From positions 20,054,545-20,118,544 of the forward strand of contig NC_081551.1 in the NCBI RefSeq assembly GCF_901000735.1: a DNA stretch of 64,000 nt. The letters run 5' to 3'. A program made the translations under genes and the position numbers. This DNA comes from Corylus avellana (lineage: Eukaryota > Streptophyta > Magnoliopsida > Fagales > Betulaceae). The notes under the pieces are model-generated. The model made no database searches. It was not told the origin of the DNA and worked only from the letters and a program-made list of their open reading frames with translations. Positions 34,401 through 46,075 of this stretch are shown here, in pieces (the first letter of the stretch is position 1; each line of letters begins with the position of its first letter).

Positions 34401-34590
34401 GGAGGTGAAGGAACTTTGTTACTTGGATGAAATGTACGGTGTTTTCAAACTTGGAATCATTTGTACAGGTGCATCGCCTTTAACCAGGCCGTCCATGAAA
34501 GAGGTCTTGAAGATTTTGCTCCAATGCAACCAAACGCTCGTTTACGGAGAGAAGAATATTGCTCATGCAACTTTGACATCCACTGTTTGA
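31467..34590 (+). pseudogene. RLK4: LRR receptor-like kinase broken by a 7-bp deletion
   Basis: Exon 1 (31467-34107) is fully open and encodes 880 residues: signal peptide about 1-29, LRRNT HCSWPEITC, about 21-22 LRRs, one transmembrane helix about 636-660, and the kinase N-lobe and catalytic loop with GSGGSGKVY, VAVKWIL, HRDLKSSN and DFG. The intron (34108-34226) splices as in the paralogues. In exon 2, next to 34265, seven bases present in RLK5 at 44641-44647 (TTTATAG) are missing within the DVYSFG motif. The frame shifts and ends at TAG 34340-34342, giving a predicted product of about 918 aa that lacks most of the kinase C-lobe. The old frame stays open afterwards to 34590, so the lesion is recent. 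A truncated receptor could still bind ligand and act as a decoy; that is speculation. An assembly error is the other option. Confidence 0.88.
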
Positions 34591-35225
34591 TGCTTTGACA
34601 TCCTCTCGCATTCATCTTACAGCGGAGACTTTTATAGCCGAATTTGGCTTGGACTCTCTTTATCTATTGGCACAGTGCTTATTCAGTTTCAGCCTCTTCT
34701 CAGAGGTTACTAGTTCCTATTGAGGGTTCAAATAGGCTCGCTTGAATCTGTACCCATTTTACTTCCGTAACCGCCTTGTGTTATCTCTTAAGAGGGTTGA
34801 ATTACTTGTTTAACCTATTTTCTATAATTTATTTATATTTCTTGTTGTTTTTCGTTTTTGGTATGTTGTTGGGAAACCCACTCCATTTCTATTTTCAGGA
34901 TCGTCCCGTCCTTCTTTCTTTTGAATCAGGAGTGAAAAGGAATCTCCCCTGTAAATATTTTCCTTGTTTAATTCAAAAAAAAAAAAAAAAAAAAATCCAC
35001 TAGGAAAACTTACGTACGTTCAACATGATTTCAGGGAAAATGGGGACTTCCATTTCAAAGGTGGAGTTAAATAAAGAAAGCTTATGAGATAGCATGTTGG
35101 ATGAGGGCTTTTTCATTCTACTTATCCTAATCATATCAATAAAATAACTATTTCAAATAGTTTTTTTCATGTGTATCAAACATTTTTTTTTATTGGAAAT
35201 ACAATTCATCAGTTTTAGCAGCAAA

Positions 35226-35460
35226 GTTTAATCCATCGAAGTATACTTATTGAGTTCCCCTTGGGTTAGGACCATATGTAAAAAGGCTATTTTACAGGCT
35301 CCAATCTCCATTTGACACATCACCATTTCAAAAAAATTGCAAAAAACTAAAGCGAGAACAAAAACAGTAAATCAAAGTGAAAAACAAAAAGACCAAAAAC
35401 CTCTTACCCCTGCCGCCAGACCCACATCGTGGGTCTCGCCGGACCCACAACGCTGTGGGT
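35226..35460. repeat. Single, apparently hybrid repeat unit downstream of RLK4
   Basis: This stretch corresponds to two diverged tandem copies in unit 4 (45612-45840 and 45841-46075). Its left part matches the first copy (TTCCCCTTGGGTTAGGACCA) and its right part matches the second (CTAAAGCGAGAACAAAAACA), as expected if recombination between the two copies removed one repeat length. Confidence 0.75.
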
Positions 35461-35641
35461 CTGGCGTGACCCGTCTCAAAACCCGCCTGTAACCATCGTA
35501 ACCAGGATCACAACCCGATTCTAATGCCTCAAAACTCGTTTTTTGATTCAAAACTAAAACCTAGAGGTAGAAAGTGAATCCTTTAGGGATTTTATCACCC
35601 TAAAGGCAGAAAAAATTGACTCTGGCACCGGAGAAAGTAAC

Positions 35642-35671
35642 TCACGGCCAGACCCACAGGTCTGGCCGTGA
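35642..35671. repeat. Perfect 12-bp-arm hairpin, unit 3 copy
   Basis: TCACGGCCAGAC, a loop of CCACAG, then GTCTGGCCGTGA. It lies in a GC-rich patch (about 35405-35700) with further CCAGACCCAC/GTGGGTCTGG inverted pairs, unusual in this AT-rich window. The copy in unit 4 is at 46257-46286. Confidence 0.7.
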
Positions 35672-36203
35672 CCCGCCCCACAGATCTGGAGTGACCCGCC
35701 TTTTTGAGCTCAAAATATAGTGTATGGGTGTATGATATTTTTGTGAATTTGTTTTGTGTTTGCTTAAATCTTAGTTTGTGAGTGGGGGCTGCCTTTTGCA
35801 GATGGTCCGAATTCAAGGTTTACTCATACTTATTTGTTATTTGCAATACTTTTGCTTGTTCTTGAAGATTTTCATATTAGATCTTGTTCTCGAGCAAGTC
35901 AACCCACGCATGGCGTTAAATGGGGGTTTCACTCAACAATCTCGTGATTAAGCTGAGATATATGTTGAACGAACTCAGTAATCAAGTGGAGGCAAGATGC
36001 TTAACAAACCTAATACTAAAATGCCCGTCTATTCCATCTAAAATAGGCTAATAAATTTGCATAGAAAATTTGAGTGAATTCTTTTCCGTTTGAATAATAA
36101 TGGTTTGAAGTATTTATTTTTATGACAGAAATTTCATGCAAATCAATTTGAAGGAAATTTTTTTCAACCAACTTTAATAAGTGTCAAATGTCATCTCTTC
36201 TCT

Positions 36204-36206
<3 letters not shown>

Positions 36207-36233
<27 letters not shown>
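36207..36233. repeat. AT microsatellite, unit 3
   Basis: A run of about 13 AT dinucleotides. The counterpart in unit 4 (about 46816-46848) is a few repeats longer. Confidence 0.9.
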
Positions 36234-36237
<4 letters not shown>

Positions 36238-36882
36238 AATATTCTTAATAGTTATTTATTATCATTTTACTAATTTGAAAATTTAAACATTAATTTTTTA
36301 AAAATTCAGAGACTTTCCTATTTATATTTAAATTTCTGACTGGATCTGCTTTAGAATCTTTTCTATTTGATGCCATCCTCTTTTTCTTTTTCTATTTGAG
36401 GCTTCATCGTTATCCTAGTCCGGATTTCTTTGGGTTGGTTGAGATTATCTGAAACGTAATTAAATAGTAAAAGGGTTGAGTGGGTTAATTATCGGAGTCT
36501 ATAAACGTATAGATCGGCTCTAACTTAAGTCAAGTCAAGTCAAGTCCTCCACGAGTCTTCACCACGGAACATATAAAAACATACAACGACCCAAACAATC
36601 ACAATCACAACAATTTAAAATTTTTGCAACCACGACAATTTTCAGAACAATCCAACCAAGCATAAATAAATAAAAATTAATAGAGATTTAGTGACCAAGT
36701 AAAAAACTTTTGAAAATAACTTTAAAATAAAATAACATTCTAGGGGTACCCAATCGTGAAAATCGTGGCTTAAAAGACTTTTATAGGTGGGGATAAAATT
36801 TAAATTTTTAAGTCAAGTCCATTAACAATAAATTAAACAATATGTGCCTTGTCTCATCCAACAAAACAAAATTAGGCTCTGT

Positions 36883-36982
36883 NNNNNNNNNNNNNNNNNN
36901 NNNNNNNNNNNNNNNNNNNNNNNNNNNNNNNNNNNNNNNNNNNNNNNNNNNNNNNNNNNNNNNNNNNNNNNNNNNNNNNNNN
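36883..36982. other. Assembly gap (100 N)
   Basis: True size unknown. The left edge stops inside the left end of a MITE whose full copy is at 47489-47684. The right edge is inside the Copia pol gene on the minus strand. The gap must hide the end of unit 3 and the 3' part of the Copia element. Confidence 0.99.
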
Positions 36983-39826
36983 AGGTTCAGAAGACGACAA
37001 AAATGGTTGTGAAGATGTACTGGACAAAGCTGGTTGTGATTGACAAATGGGAGAAGGAATGGATACAGTTGAATTAAGAGGAAAATCTGATATATCATAT
37101 GAATCAGAACTTGGAAAATGAATGGATGAATGAACAATGTCATCATGAGAAGTAAATGATGAATGGTCTAAATGATGAGCAAAAGGGAAAATGGTTTCAT
37201 GGAAAATAGCATTTCTGGAAATGATGATAGAATGATCATGAAGACTAAAGAATTTATATGCTTTCATGGCATATGGATATCCTATAAAGATGCATGGAAT
37301 AGCTCTAGGATCAAATTTTGTTCTATTTCTGGACAAAGTTGATACATAAGCTAAGCATCCAAAAACTTTGAGATGCGAATATGATGGAAATGTGGAATAT
37401 AGCAGCTCATGAGGGGATTTGTTTGAAAGAAGGGGTGTAGGTATTTTGTTTATAAGATGAGTAGCTGTGAGTATGGAATCTCCCCAGAATTGTAGAGGAA
37501 GATGAGATTGAAACCTTAAAGCTCTTGCAACATTTAACAAGTGTTGGTGTTTTCTCTCAACAATGGCATTTTGTTGTGGGGTTTCAACACAACTAAGTTG
37601 ATGAATTATGCCTTGATCGGAAAAAAAATCTTTCATTTTAAATTCAGCACCATTATCTGATCTAAGACATTTTACTTTGGTTTTGAATTGGGTGAGAACA
37701 AGTTGAATGAATGATTTTATAATAGAACTAGTTTGAGATTTGTGTTGCATCAAATGAACCCAAGTAAATCTTGAATAGTCATCCACAATTGTAAGAAAGA
37801 AAACAGAACCATTTATTGACTTGGTGGCCATAGGACCCCAAATATCACAATGAATGAGATCAAATGGTAACAAAGAAACAGAAGTGCTGACTGAAAAAGG
37901 AAGTTTATGTTGTTTGGCCATTGGCCAAATGGAACAAATGCTAGTAGATGTACAAGAAATTTCAGGAACATGTTTTTGTAATAGCCTTATTCTAGAAATG
38001 GAAGGGTGCCCTAGTCTATAGTGCCAAACATCATGTGACGGCTGTTTGATGGAATTATAGGAAGCATGTTGTTGAAATGAAGGAAATGACGCAGCTTGGG
38101 TATGAGCAGAGACCTTGTCTTCTTGCAGCAAAACAAATAAATCAGCTTCTTCCTTACCCACCCCAATCGTTCTCCAATGGTACAGATTCTATATAAAACA
38201 ATATCCAGCAAAGAAGATGAGACAACATCTTAGATTTTTAATAAGTTTGCTAGCTGAAATGAGATTGAAGGTAAAAGATGGAACACACAAAACTTCAGTC
38301 AATGTAAGATTGTCTGAAAGTTTGACAGTGCCTATGTGTGTGACAGAAGCTATAGATCCATTTGGTAACTTTACATGTGTTGAAACTATAGCAGTAATAG
38401 AGGTAAAAAGGGATGGACAACTAATCATGTGGTCAGTTGCACCAGTATCTATAATCCAAGAAATGTGTTTTTGTGTGAAATGTGGTACAACATTAGCAAA
38501 TGAAGCAGAAAAAACAGAAAATTTTGGATTAAGAGGTTGGAGATAACCTGCTATGCTAGCAACTGAATTTGCAGCAAAAGATTGAGGGGATTGGATGGGG
38601 TATTGTTTTAGCAATTCCATCAATTGCTGACACTGCTCAGAGATCATGGCCAGAGGAGGATTACTCAACTGCTGAACTTTAGTCAAATCAGTTCCCTGCA
38701 CTTGATTTGATGAATGTGGAGCAGAAAAATTTGGTTTGCTTCGGGTGAACTTAAACCCTGGTGGAAAACCATGGACCTTGTAACATTTTTCAACAATATG
38801 ACCTGATAGTCCACAATGAGAGCATATGGGGCAATCCTTCTTAAAGTTCTGCTTAGAAAACCTAGGCCCTGATGAAGTGGCTTTGGTCATGTAGGCAGCA
38901 TGATCATGGGAATGGCATATGGGTGAGGCAACAGGATTGGGCATAGGAGATGCAACAGAGTTAGGGATAGGGGTTCTAGTCATGAGGGCAGAGGTATCAT
39001 GACTAAGGGAATTGATAGTTATTTCCCTTTGTTTTTCCTCTTGAATAATAAGAGAAAAAACCTTATTGATGGGTGGAAAAGGGTCTGTTAGCAAAATCTG
39101 TGCTCTAACAGTTGAAAAAGAATCATTCAGACCCATCAAAAATTGCAGAACTTTTTCTTGGCTATAGAGCTCAAGAATGGACTTCATACGACCACAATTG
39201 CAACAATTGCATATAGAAATAGGTCTATAGTTATTGAGTTCTTCCCATAGAGCCTTAATACGAGTAAAGTATTGACTTACAGAGGAATTTTCCTGAGTGA
39301 CAGCGGAAATGGCTTTCTGCAACTGAAAAACACGAGGACCATTTCTTTGAGAGTATCGATCTTTGAGATCCTGCCACATAACTTCAGCAGAAGTAATGTA
39401 GATGACAGTAGAATAAATCTCCTTGGAAACGGAGTTAAGAATCCATGAGACTACAAGATCATTACAACGAACCCATGCATTGTAATAACTCTCAAATACT
39501 GAAGGTTTAGGAAAAGAACCGTCAATGAAACACATCTTGTTCTTTGCACTCAAAGCAACAAGCATTGAACGGCTCCAGGTGCTGTAGTTTTCTCCTGACA
39601 ATGGTTGAGGAACTAGTAAAATCCCTGGATTATCACCACTGTGGAGAAACAAAGGGCTTGAAAGGTCAATGGGGCGAGTGTTTGCAAAAGGATTAAAGAA
39701 ATTGTTTGGAGGATTCTCTTCCAAATTGTTTGGACGAGTGTGACTGGTTGGAGGTTGGTTTTCCATAGAAATCGAAAATTTTGAAGGAGGACGTGGGTGA
39801 GCAGAAGACGATGGAAGTTCTGCCAT
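36983..39826 (-). pseudogene. Copia gag-pol with one in-frame stop
   Basis: The first open part (38189-39826, 545 aa) has a Retrotran_gag-type N-terminus (LLVPQPLSGENYSTWSRSM at about 71-89), a CCHC zinc knuckle (C335, C338, H343, C348) and an aspartic protease DTGA at 460-463. A TAG codon at 38189-38191 interrupts the frame. The same frame resumes and runs to the gap with a pre-integrase HxxxGHP motif (HYRLGHPS) and an integrase core: Asp in CDIWGP, Asp in RSDNGAEF, Glu in the NAIVERKHQ region. A single substitution-type stop and otherwise open frames mean it died recently or is a young defective copy. Confidence 0.88.
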
Positions 39827-39873
39827 TGAAAATGAACTGAAAAATTGAAAAAAGAATCACAGTTGTGATTATG

Positions 39874-39885
39874 GCTCTGATACCA
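39874..39885 (-). other. Copia primer-binding site
   Basis: On the minus strand TGGTATCAGAGC, complementary to the 3' end of initiator Met tRNA, lies directly after the LTR end TCTAACA. Confidence 0.85.
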
Positions 39886-40003
39886 TGTTAGAAATGGGTC
39901 TTGGGCCTAACTCAACCCAAAAGCTAGCTCATGAGTTGAGGTTTTCCCTCACCTTATAAATGGCCAATCTCCTTAATACCCAGGCAATGTGGGACTTCCA
40001 ACA
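39886..40003 (-). repeat. 5' LTR of the Copia element (118 bp)
   Basis: On the minus strand it begins TGTTGGAAGTCCCACATTGC and ends CCCATTTCTAACA, with TG..CA termini and a TATA-like TTTATAAGG inside. It is unusually short for a coding Copia element. Its partner LTR is hidden in the gap. Confidence 0.8.
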
Positions 40004-41098
40004 ATCCCGACCAACACCGGTCCTAAATCCTTGCAATTTTTTTTTTCTTTTCTTTCCTTAAAAAAGGATGGGAATTCTTGGAATTTTGGGAATTTGACAA
40101 CCCCTCCGTTTGGATTTAACAAAAATCCCAAGGGATCGGACGGGTGAAATTGAAAAAGAATTGAAAAATGAATTATACTAAATTGACCATTTTGAAAGCT
40201 TAAGGGTATGATTGTAAAAGTAATGAAAGATCACTTTTAATATTTGTATATTTGGATTGATCTTTTAAGTTAATTTGTTGTTGAATATATGACATGCTCT
40301 ATATACATTTTAATTTTATAAAATATATACTTGTAGTTAATGTTTATGAATTAATATAAAGACATTTAAAAAAGAATACCGAGAACAACTAAATAAACTA
40401 ACGTAAAAAACAAATTAAGGAAATTTCACTTACTCTTCTTGATCTTTCTTCACTTTTGCGATCATTCTTCTAAACTTTAAAAACTCTCAATGTCAGATAT
40501 CCAAGTTAAAAGTTTGCAATGTCAAGATGTAGAAATTCCCAAAATGTCTTTTTCTTAAAAAGAAAAAAAATTTCTAAATGATTTAGTTAAGGAAATTTTG
40601 TAATTTTAAAAATTTTAAAGGAGTATAAGAGACCTTTCACACATTTACCGTATGATTTAACCTTAAACCCTAACAGTATGAATGACCTTGCAAATTTTTT
40701 AAACTTGAATACTCGAAGTTGAGAGTTTTTAGACTGTAAGAGAGTGATTGCAAAAGCAATCAAAGATGAGGAGTAAGTAAAGTTTTTTCAATAAATTACA
40801 ATTAAGTTACATTTATATGTTTTTAAACAATAATTAAATAATATTTAATTATTCATTTATTTTGTCACTTATATTATCTAATATTTTTCACACTCATGAA
40901 TTTTGTTTCCGCCTTCTCTTTTAATCTTACATGGAAGGTCTTTTAAACATTACATAAATATATAGGAACTCGGGGTACTTTAATTTGGCTGCTTTCTCCG
41001 TTTAAGTAAAAGAAACCCTCACAATTTTTTTCTCCAGAAGACTTGGACTGAAATATAAAGACTTCGACCGAAATATAAAGACTTTTTTTGGGGTAAAA

Positions 41099-41176
41099 AG
41101 TGTTAAATTACTAGTTATTCAAAAAGTTTAAGCTGATAGAAAGAGGTAAATTTAATCACTTAATCATTACTTTAAC
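41099..41176. repeat. TRIM-type solo terminal repeat in unit 4
   Basis: Counterpart of 30710-30787: TGTTAAATTACTAGTTATTC to CATTACTTTAACA, one terminal repeat only. Confidence 0.7.
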
Positions 41177-41742
41177 ACAAATAAGGACAAAAATGTAACA
41201 CAATATATTAATTGTCAGGATTACAAGTCAATGAGTCAACGAATGTCCACACCTGAGACCAAAAATAAAATAAAAATATGACGTCTAACGTTATCGTTGT
41301 GCCATCAATTTTTGTTATTTCATTATCAATTTTTAGGATAAGGGATATGTGGTGAAATCACTGTTTTCGCGTTTTATATATAAAAAATACCCCACACATT
41401 TTAATACACTTATCGGCTATAAACGAAGTTGTTGTCAGGTAGAACTTCATTCTTCAATCCTGTATGGCCGGGCTTTCTACAAATGTGTTGACTGTGTGCC
41501 ATCAGCATTAGAGAGATAGAGATATAATATTATATAAATAATAAATATATTATTTATTTAAAATATATTATATAAGGGTAAGGCTAATTAAGGATGAATT
41601 CAAAACTCTTATTAAATATTCTTACAAAAAAAAAAAAATCTTATTAAATTAATTATTATCTGATAAATCTAGTTTATAGACTTTGAGAAGAGTAATTAAA
41701 AAAGGGAAAATGATTGTTTTTCAAACAATGGGTTTTCGCGTC

Positions 41743-41752
41743 TTTATATATT
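41743..41752 (+). promoter_or_regulatory. TATA box candidate of RLK5
   Basis: TTTATATATT about 90 bases before the ATG at 41843, conserved with RLK4. Confidence 0.55.
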
Positions 41753-41842
41753 GCATGTGGTTTCACCTGCTTCGTCTCATGAAGCAACCATCGTTGAGCA
41801 GAGTTCAAACTTCAAACCAGAAGTGACGAACTCAACCTCGAC

Positions 41843-44800
41843 ATGACGAAAACAACCTCATTAATACCACTTATCCACTTCTCTTTCTACACCATCTTCG
41901 TCCTCCTCCTCTTCAGGCATGCAAACTCTAAACTCATCAATGCTGAAGAGCAAGCAATCCTACTCAACCTGAAGCAACACTGGCAAAACCCACAGCCTCT
42001 TTACCACTGGACCCCATCAAACTCCTCCTCCCACTGTTCTTGGCCAGAGATCACCTGCTCCGATGGCTCAGTCACCGAAATATCCCTCCCAAACATGAAT
42101 ATCACCGGAACAGTCCCACCCTTCATCTGTGACCTCAACAACCTCACTGCCATTGACTTTTCATTCAACTACATGACGTCTAACGGGTTCCCGGGAGCTT
42201 TCTACAACTGCTCCAAACTCGAAACCCTCGACCTCTCGCAGAACAACTTCGTCGGCAAAGTTCCTGATGATATTCACTGGATGGCTGGGCTTCGCCAGCT
42301 CAACATCGGAGGCAACAGCTTCACTGGAAACATCCCAGTATCTATCGGGCGGTTAACAGAGCTGAGGATACTTCAGCTTTTCGCGTGTCAGTTTAACGGT
42401 TCTTTCCCGCGAGAAATTGGCAACTTGTCCAATCTTGAACGTCTAGAATTGGCCTACATGACGGCAATCATGCCAACAAGGTTGCCTTCGGAGTTCACAA
42501 AGTTGAAGAAACTCAAGCATCTTTGGGTGGCAGGCTCAAGTTTGGTAGGAGAAATCCCAAACACGATTGGAGAAATGACGGCACTGGAGCATTTGGATTT
42601 GTCAAGGAACAATCTGAGCGGGAATATCCCGAGCAGTTTGTTTATGCTAAAGAATTTGAGTGTAGTGTACCTTTACATAAACAAATTGTCCGGGGAGATT
42701 CCTCGCTTGGTGGAGGCTTTAAATATAGATGTTCTTGACCTCTCCGAGAATAATTTGATCGGGTCAATACCTGATGATTTCGAAAGACTCACCAAATTGT
42801 CGGGTTTGGCTTTGTTTTTCAATCAATTATCTGGAAAAATTCCAGATAGCATAGGTCGTCTTCCGGGGCTAATAAATTTACAATTGTTTGACAACAATTT
42901 ATCAGGTACTCTACCTTCGGACCTTGGGAGATATTCTATGCTTGAATTGTTTCGGGTGTCGTCCAATAGTCTTACTGGCCAGCTGCCACAACACTTGTGT
43001 TATAATGGAAGGTTGACAGAAGTGGTAGCTTTCAACAACAGCCTCAGTGGTCAACTACCCAAGTCCCTTGGAAGTTGCAATAATTTGCTAGTTCTTAGAG
43101 TTGAGAATAATAGGTTTTCTGGGAATGTTCCTAGTGGCCTATGGACATTATTGAATTTGAACAAGTTGATGTTAAGTAATAATTCTTTTACAGGTGAGCT
43201 CCCTGAGAGATTGTCATGGAATCTTTCTCGATTAGAGATGAGTCACAACAAGTTTTCAGGTAAAATTCCGGTGGGAGTGTCTTCCTCGAGGAACTTGGAG
43301 TATCTCGACGCCAGCAATAACCTCTTAAACGGTTCAATTCCTCATGAACTAACAGCTCTTTCTTGTTTAACAACTCTTTTACTTGATCAAAACCGATTCT
43401 CAGGCTCCCTTCCATCACATATTCTATCTTGGAAAAAGTTGACTACTCTAAAGCTTAGGCAAAATGCAATCTCTGGACAAATTCCAGAGGAATTTGGTTC
43501 TTTATCAGTTCTTACTGTTTTGGACCTCTCAGAAAACCAACTTTCTGGCCAAATTCCACTTCAACTTAGCTTCCTAAAGCTCACTTCACTCAATCTCTCT
43601 TCCAATCATTTGACTGGGAGGATCCCAATTGAATTCGAAAATGATGCGTATGCTAGCAGCTTCTTGAACAATCCTCATCTCTGTGCTAATTGGCCATCAC
43701 TAAACATTTCCAAATGCAATTTCAAACCTCAAAATTCAAGCAAAACTTCATCCACGTTACTTGCTTCGATTATAGGTCCGATGATAGCAATTCTACTAGG
43801 TTCGGCAGCTTCATTTTTTGTGGTTAGAAATTGTTTGAAGAAAAAGCATGGATTAATGGATTTAAAGTGGGAGCTCACCCCGTTCCAGAGGCTAAATTTC
43901 ACAGAATCTGACATTTTGCCAGGAATCATAGAAAACAACGTGATTGGTTCTGGTGGATCAGGGAAGGTATACCGTGTTGTTGTCAATCCTCCACGTGAAA
44001 TTGTTGCTGTGAAATGGATTCTGAATAACAAAAGGCTAGAACAGAAGCTTGAAAAACAATTTCTTGCAGAAGTTAAAATTCTAAGTTCAATTCAACATAC
44101 CAATATTGTGAAGTTGCGCTGTTGTATCTTCAATGATCATTCAAAACTTCTTGTCTACGAGTATTTGGAGCATCGTAGCTTAGATCTATGGCTGCATGGG
44201 ACGAGTAGCAGAGCATCGACTATCTTAGGTTCAGTCCAGCATGTCGTCCTAGATTGGCCTAAGAGGTTGAAGATAGCAGTTGGGGCTGCTCAGGGACTCT
44301 CTTATATGCACCATGACTGCTCACGACCCATTGTTCATCGAGATCTTAAGTCAAGCAACATTCTATTAGACTCAGAGTTTAATGCAAAGATTGCTGATTT
44401 TGGTCTAGCCAAGATGTTGATCAAGCATGGACAATCTGCTACGATGTCAACTGTGGTTGGCTCTTATGGCTACATAGCACCAGGTAATTGACATAAAGTT
44501 TTCCAAGTTTCATTTTGATTATAATTTTGGTTTGTCTCCTTTTTTCCATCAGCAGCAATTTTAGTTTTTTTTTTGTTTTTGGTGGTTAATTTGAGCTGTA
44601 GAGTATGCTCACACGACACGAGTCAATGAGAAGATTGACGTTTATAGCTTTGGGGTTATCCTGCTGGAGCTTACAACTGGAAGAAAAGCGTGTGATAATG
44701 GTGATGAACACACATCCCTTGTAGAATGGGCATGGCGACACTTTCAAGAAGGCAGGCATGTAGTTGATGCCTGCTTGGATGAGGAGGTGAAGGAACTTTG

Positions 44801-44972
44801 TTACTTGGATGAAATGTACGGTGTTTTCAAACTTGGAATCATTTGTACAGGTGCATCGCCTTTAACCAGGCCGTCCATGAAAGAGGTCTTGAAGATTTTG
44901 CTCCAATGCAACCAAACGCTCGTTTACGGAGAGAAGAATATTGCTCATGCAACTTTGACATCCACTGTTTGA
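41843..44972 (+). CDS. RLK5: LRR receptor-like kinase, intact partner of RLK4
   Basis: Membrane receptor kinase of 1003 aa. Exon 1 is 41843-44483 and exon 2 is 44602-44972, with a 118-bp intron splitting the APE Glu codon. Domains: signal peptide about 1-29; LRRNT HCSWPEITC; about 21-22 LRRs; transmembrane helix about 636-660; kinase with GSGGSGKVY, VAVKWIL, HRDLKSSN, DFG and an intact DVYSFGVILLEL. Trp follows the VAVK lysine where RLK1-3 have Arg or Lys. Against RLK4 I count 34 residue differences up to residue 466 and none from there to the end of exon 1. The C-terminal tail is about 15 residues shorter than in RLK1. The start is the same as RLK4, with conserved upstream TATA spacing. Probable role: perception of an extracellular peptide, by family resemblance to HSL3/NUT; the ligand is unknown. 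Confidence 0.93.
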
Positions 44973-45611
44973 TGCTTTGACATCCTCTCGCATTCATCTT
45001 ACAGCGGAGACTTTTATAGCCGAATTTGGCTTGGACTCTCTTTATCTATTGGCACAGTGCTTATTCAGTTTCAGCCTCTTCTCAGAGGTTACTAGTTCCT
45101 ATTGAGGGTTCAAATAGGCTCGCTTGAATCTGTACCCATTTTACTTCCGTAACCGCCTTGTGTTATCTCTTAAGAGGGTTGAATTACTTGTTTAACCTAT
45201 TTTCTATAATTTATTTATATTTCTTGTTGTTTTTCGTTTTTGGTATGTTGTTGGGAAACCCACTCCATTTCTATTTTTAGGATCGTCCCGTCCTTCTTTC
45301 TTTTGAATTAGGAGTGGAAAGGAATCTCCCCTGTAAATATTTTCCTTGTTCAATTCAAAAAAAAAAAAAAAAAAAAAAAAATCCACTAGGAAAACTTACG
45401 TACGTTCAACATGATTTCAGGGAAAATGGGGACTTCCATTTCAAAGGTGGAGTTAAATAAAGAAAGCTTATGAGATAGCATGTTGGATGAGGGCTTTTTC
45501 ATTCTACTTATCCTAATCATATCAATAAAATAACTATTTCAAATAGTTTTTTTCATGTGTATCAAACATTTTTTTTTATTGGAAATACAATTCATCAGTT
45601 TTAGCAGCAAA

Positions 45612-46075
45612 GTTTAATCCATCGAAGTATACTTATTGAGTTCCCCTTGGGTTAGGACCATATGTAAAAAGGCTATTTTACAGGCTCCAATCTCCATTTG
45701 ACACATCACCATTTCAAAAAAATTGCAAAAAACTAAAGTGAGAACAAAAACAGCAAATCAAAGTAAAAAACAAAAAGACCAAAAACCCCTCACCCCTGCT
45801 GCCAAACCCAGCCTTGGGTCCGACCAGACCCACGCCATCTGTTTAATCGTTCGAAATATACTTATTGAGTGCCCCTTGGGTCAGGACCATTTGTAAAAGG
45901 GTTGTTTTACAGCCTCCAATCTCCATTTGACACATCACCATTTCAAAAAAATTGCAAAAAACTAAAGCGAGAACAAAAACAGTAAATCAAAGTGAAAAAC
46001 AAAAAGACCAAAAACCTCTTACCCCTGCCGCCAGACCCACATCGTGGGTCTCGCCGGACCCACAACGCTGTGGGT
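45612..46075. repeat. Two diverged tandem copies (about 229 bp each)
   Basis: Both begin with a GTTTAATC-type sequence followed by ACTTATTGAG (at 45612 and 45841) and run through CCAATCTCCATTTGACACATC and the CAAAAAGACCAAAAACC region. Unit 3 has one copy only. Confidence 0.8.

Larger units (their letters stand above)
29612..36882. repeat. Segmental duplication unit 3 (carries RLK4)
   Basis: Collinear with 40004-47495. Homology begins at ATCCCGACCAACAC (29614) and runs through the upstream DNA, the receptor gene, its 3' flank and a microsatellite, to the assembly gap at 36883, where unit 4 continues. The stretch 29612-31466 is AT-rich and non-coding. It holds a TRIM-type solo repeat, a TA run at about 30814-30833 and an AT-only inverted stretch at about 31149-31199. 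Confidence 0.92.
36983..40003 (-). mobile_element. Ty1/Copia LTR retrotransposon, 5' part
   Basis: Minus-strand element. Reading from its 5' end: LTR 39886-40003, primer-binding site 39874-39885, a gag-pol frame starting at 39826 and running through gag, protease and integrase into the assembly gap. Reverse transcriptase, RNase H and the 3' LTR are not visible. A possible target site, ATCCC, follows the LTR at 40004-40008. Unit 3 has the same ATCCC at 29614 without the element. Confidence 0.88.

Noticed and set aside
45612..46075. Tandem repeats considered as a CRISPR-like array
   Set aside because: Only two long diverged copies without regular spacers, in plant nuclear DNA.
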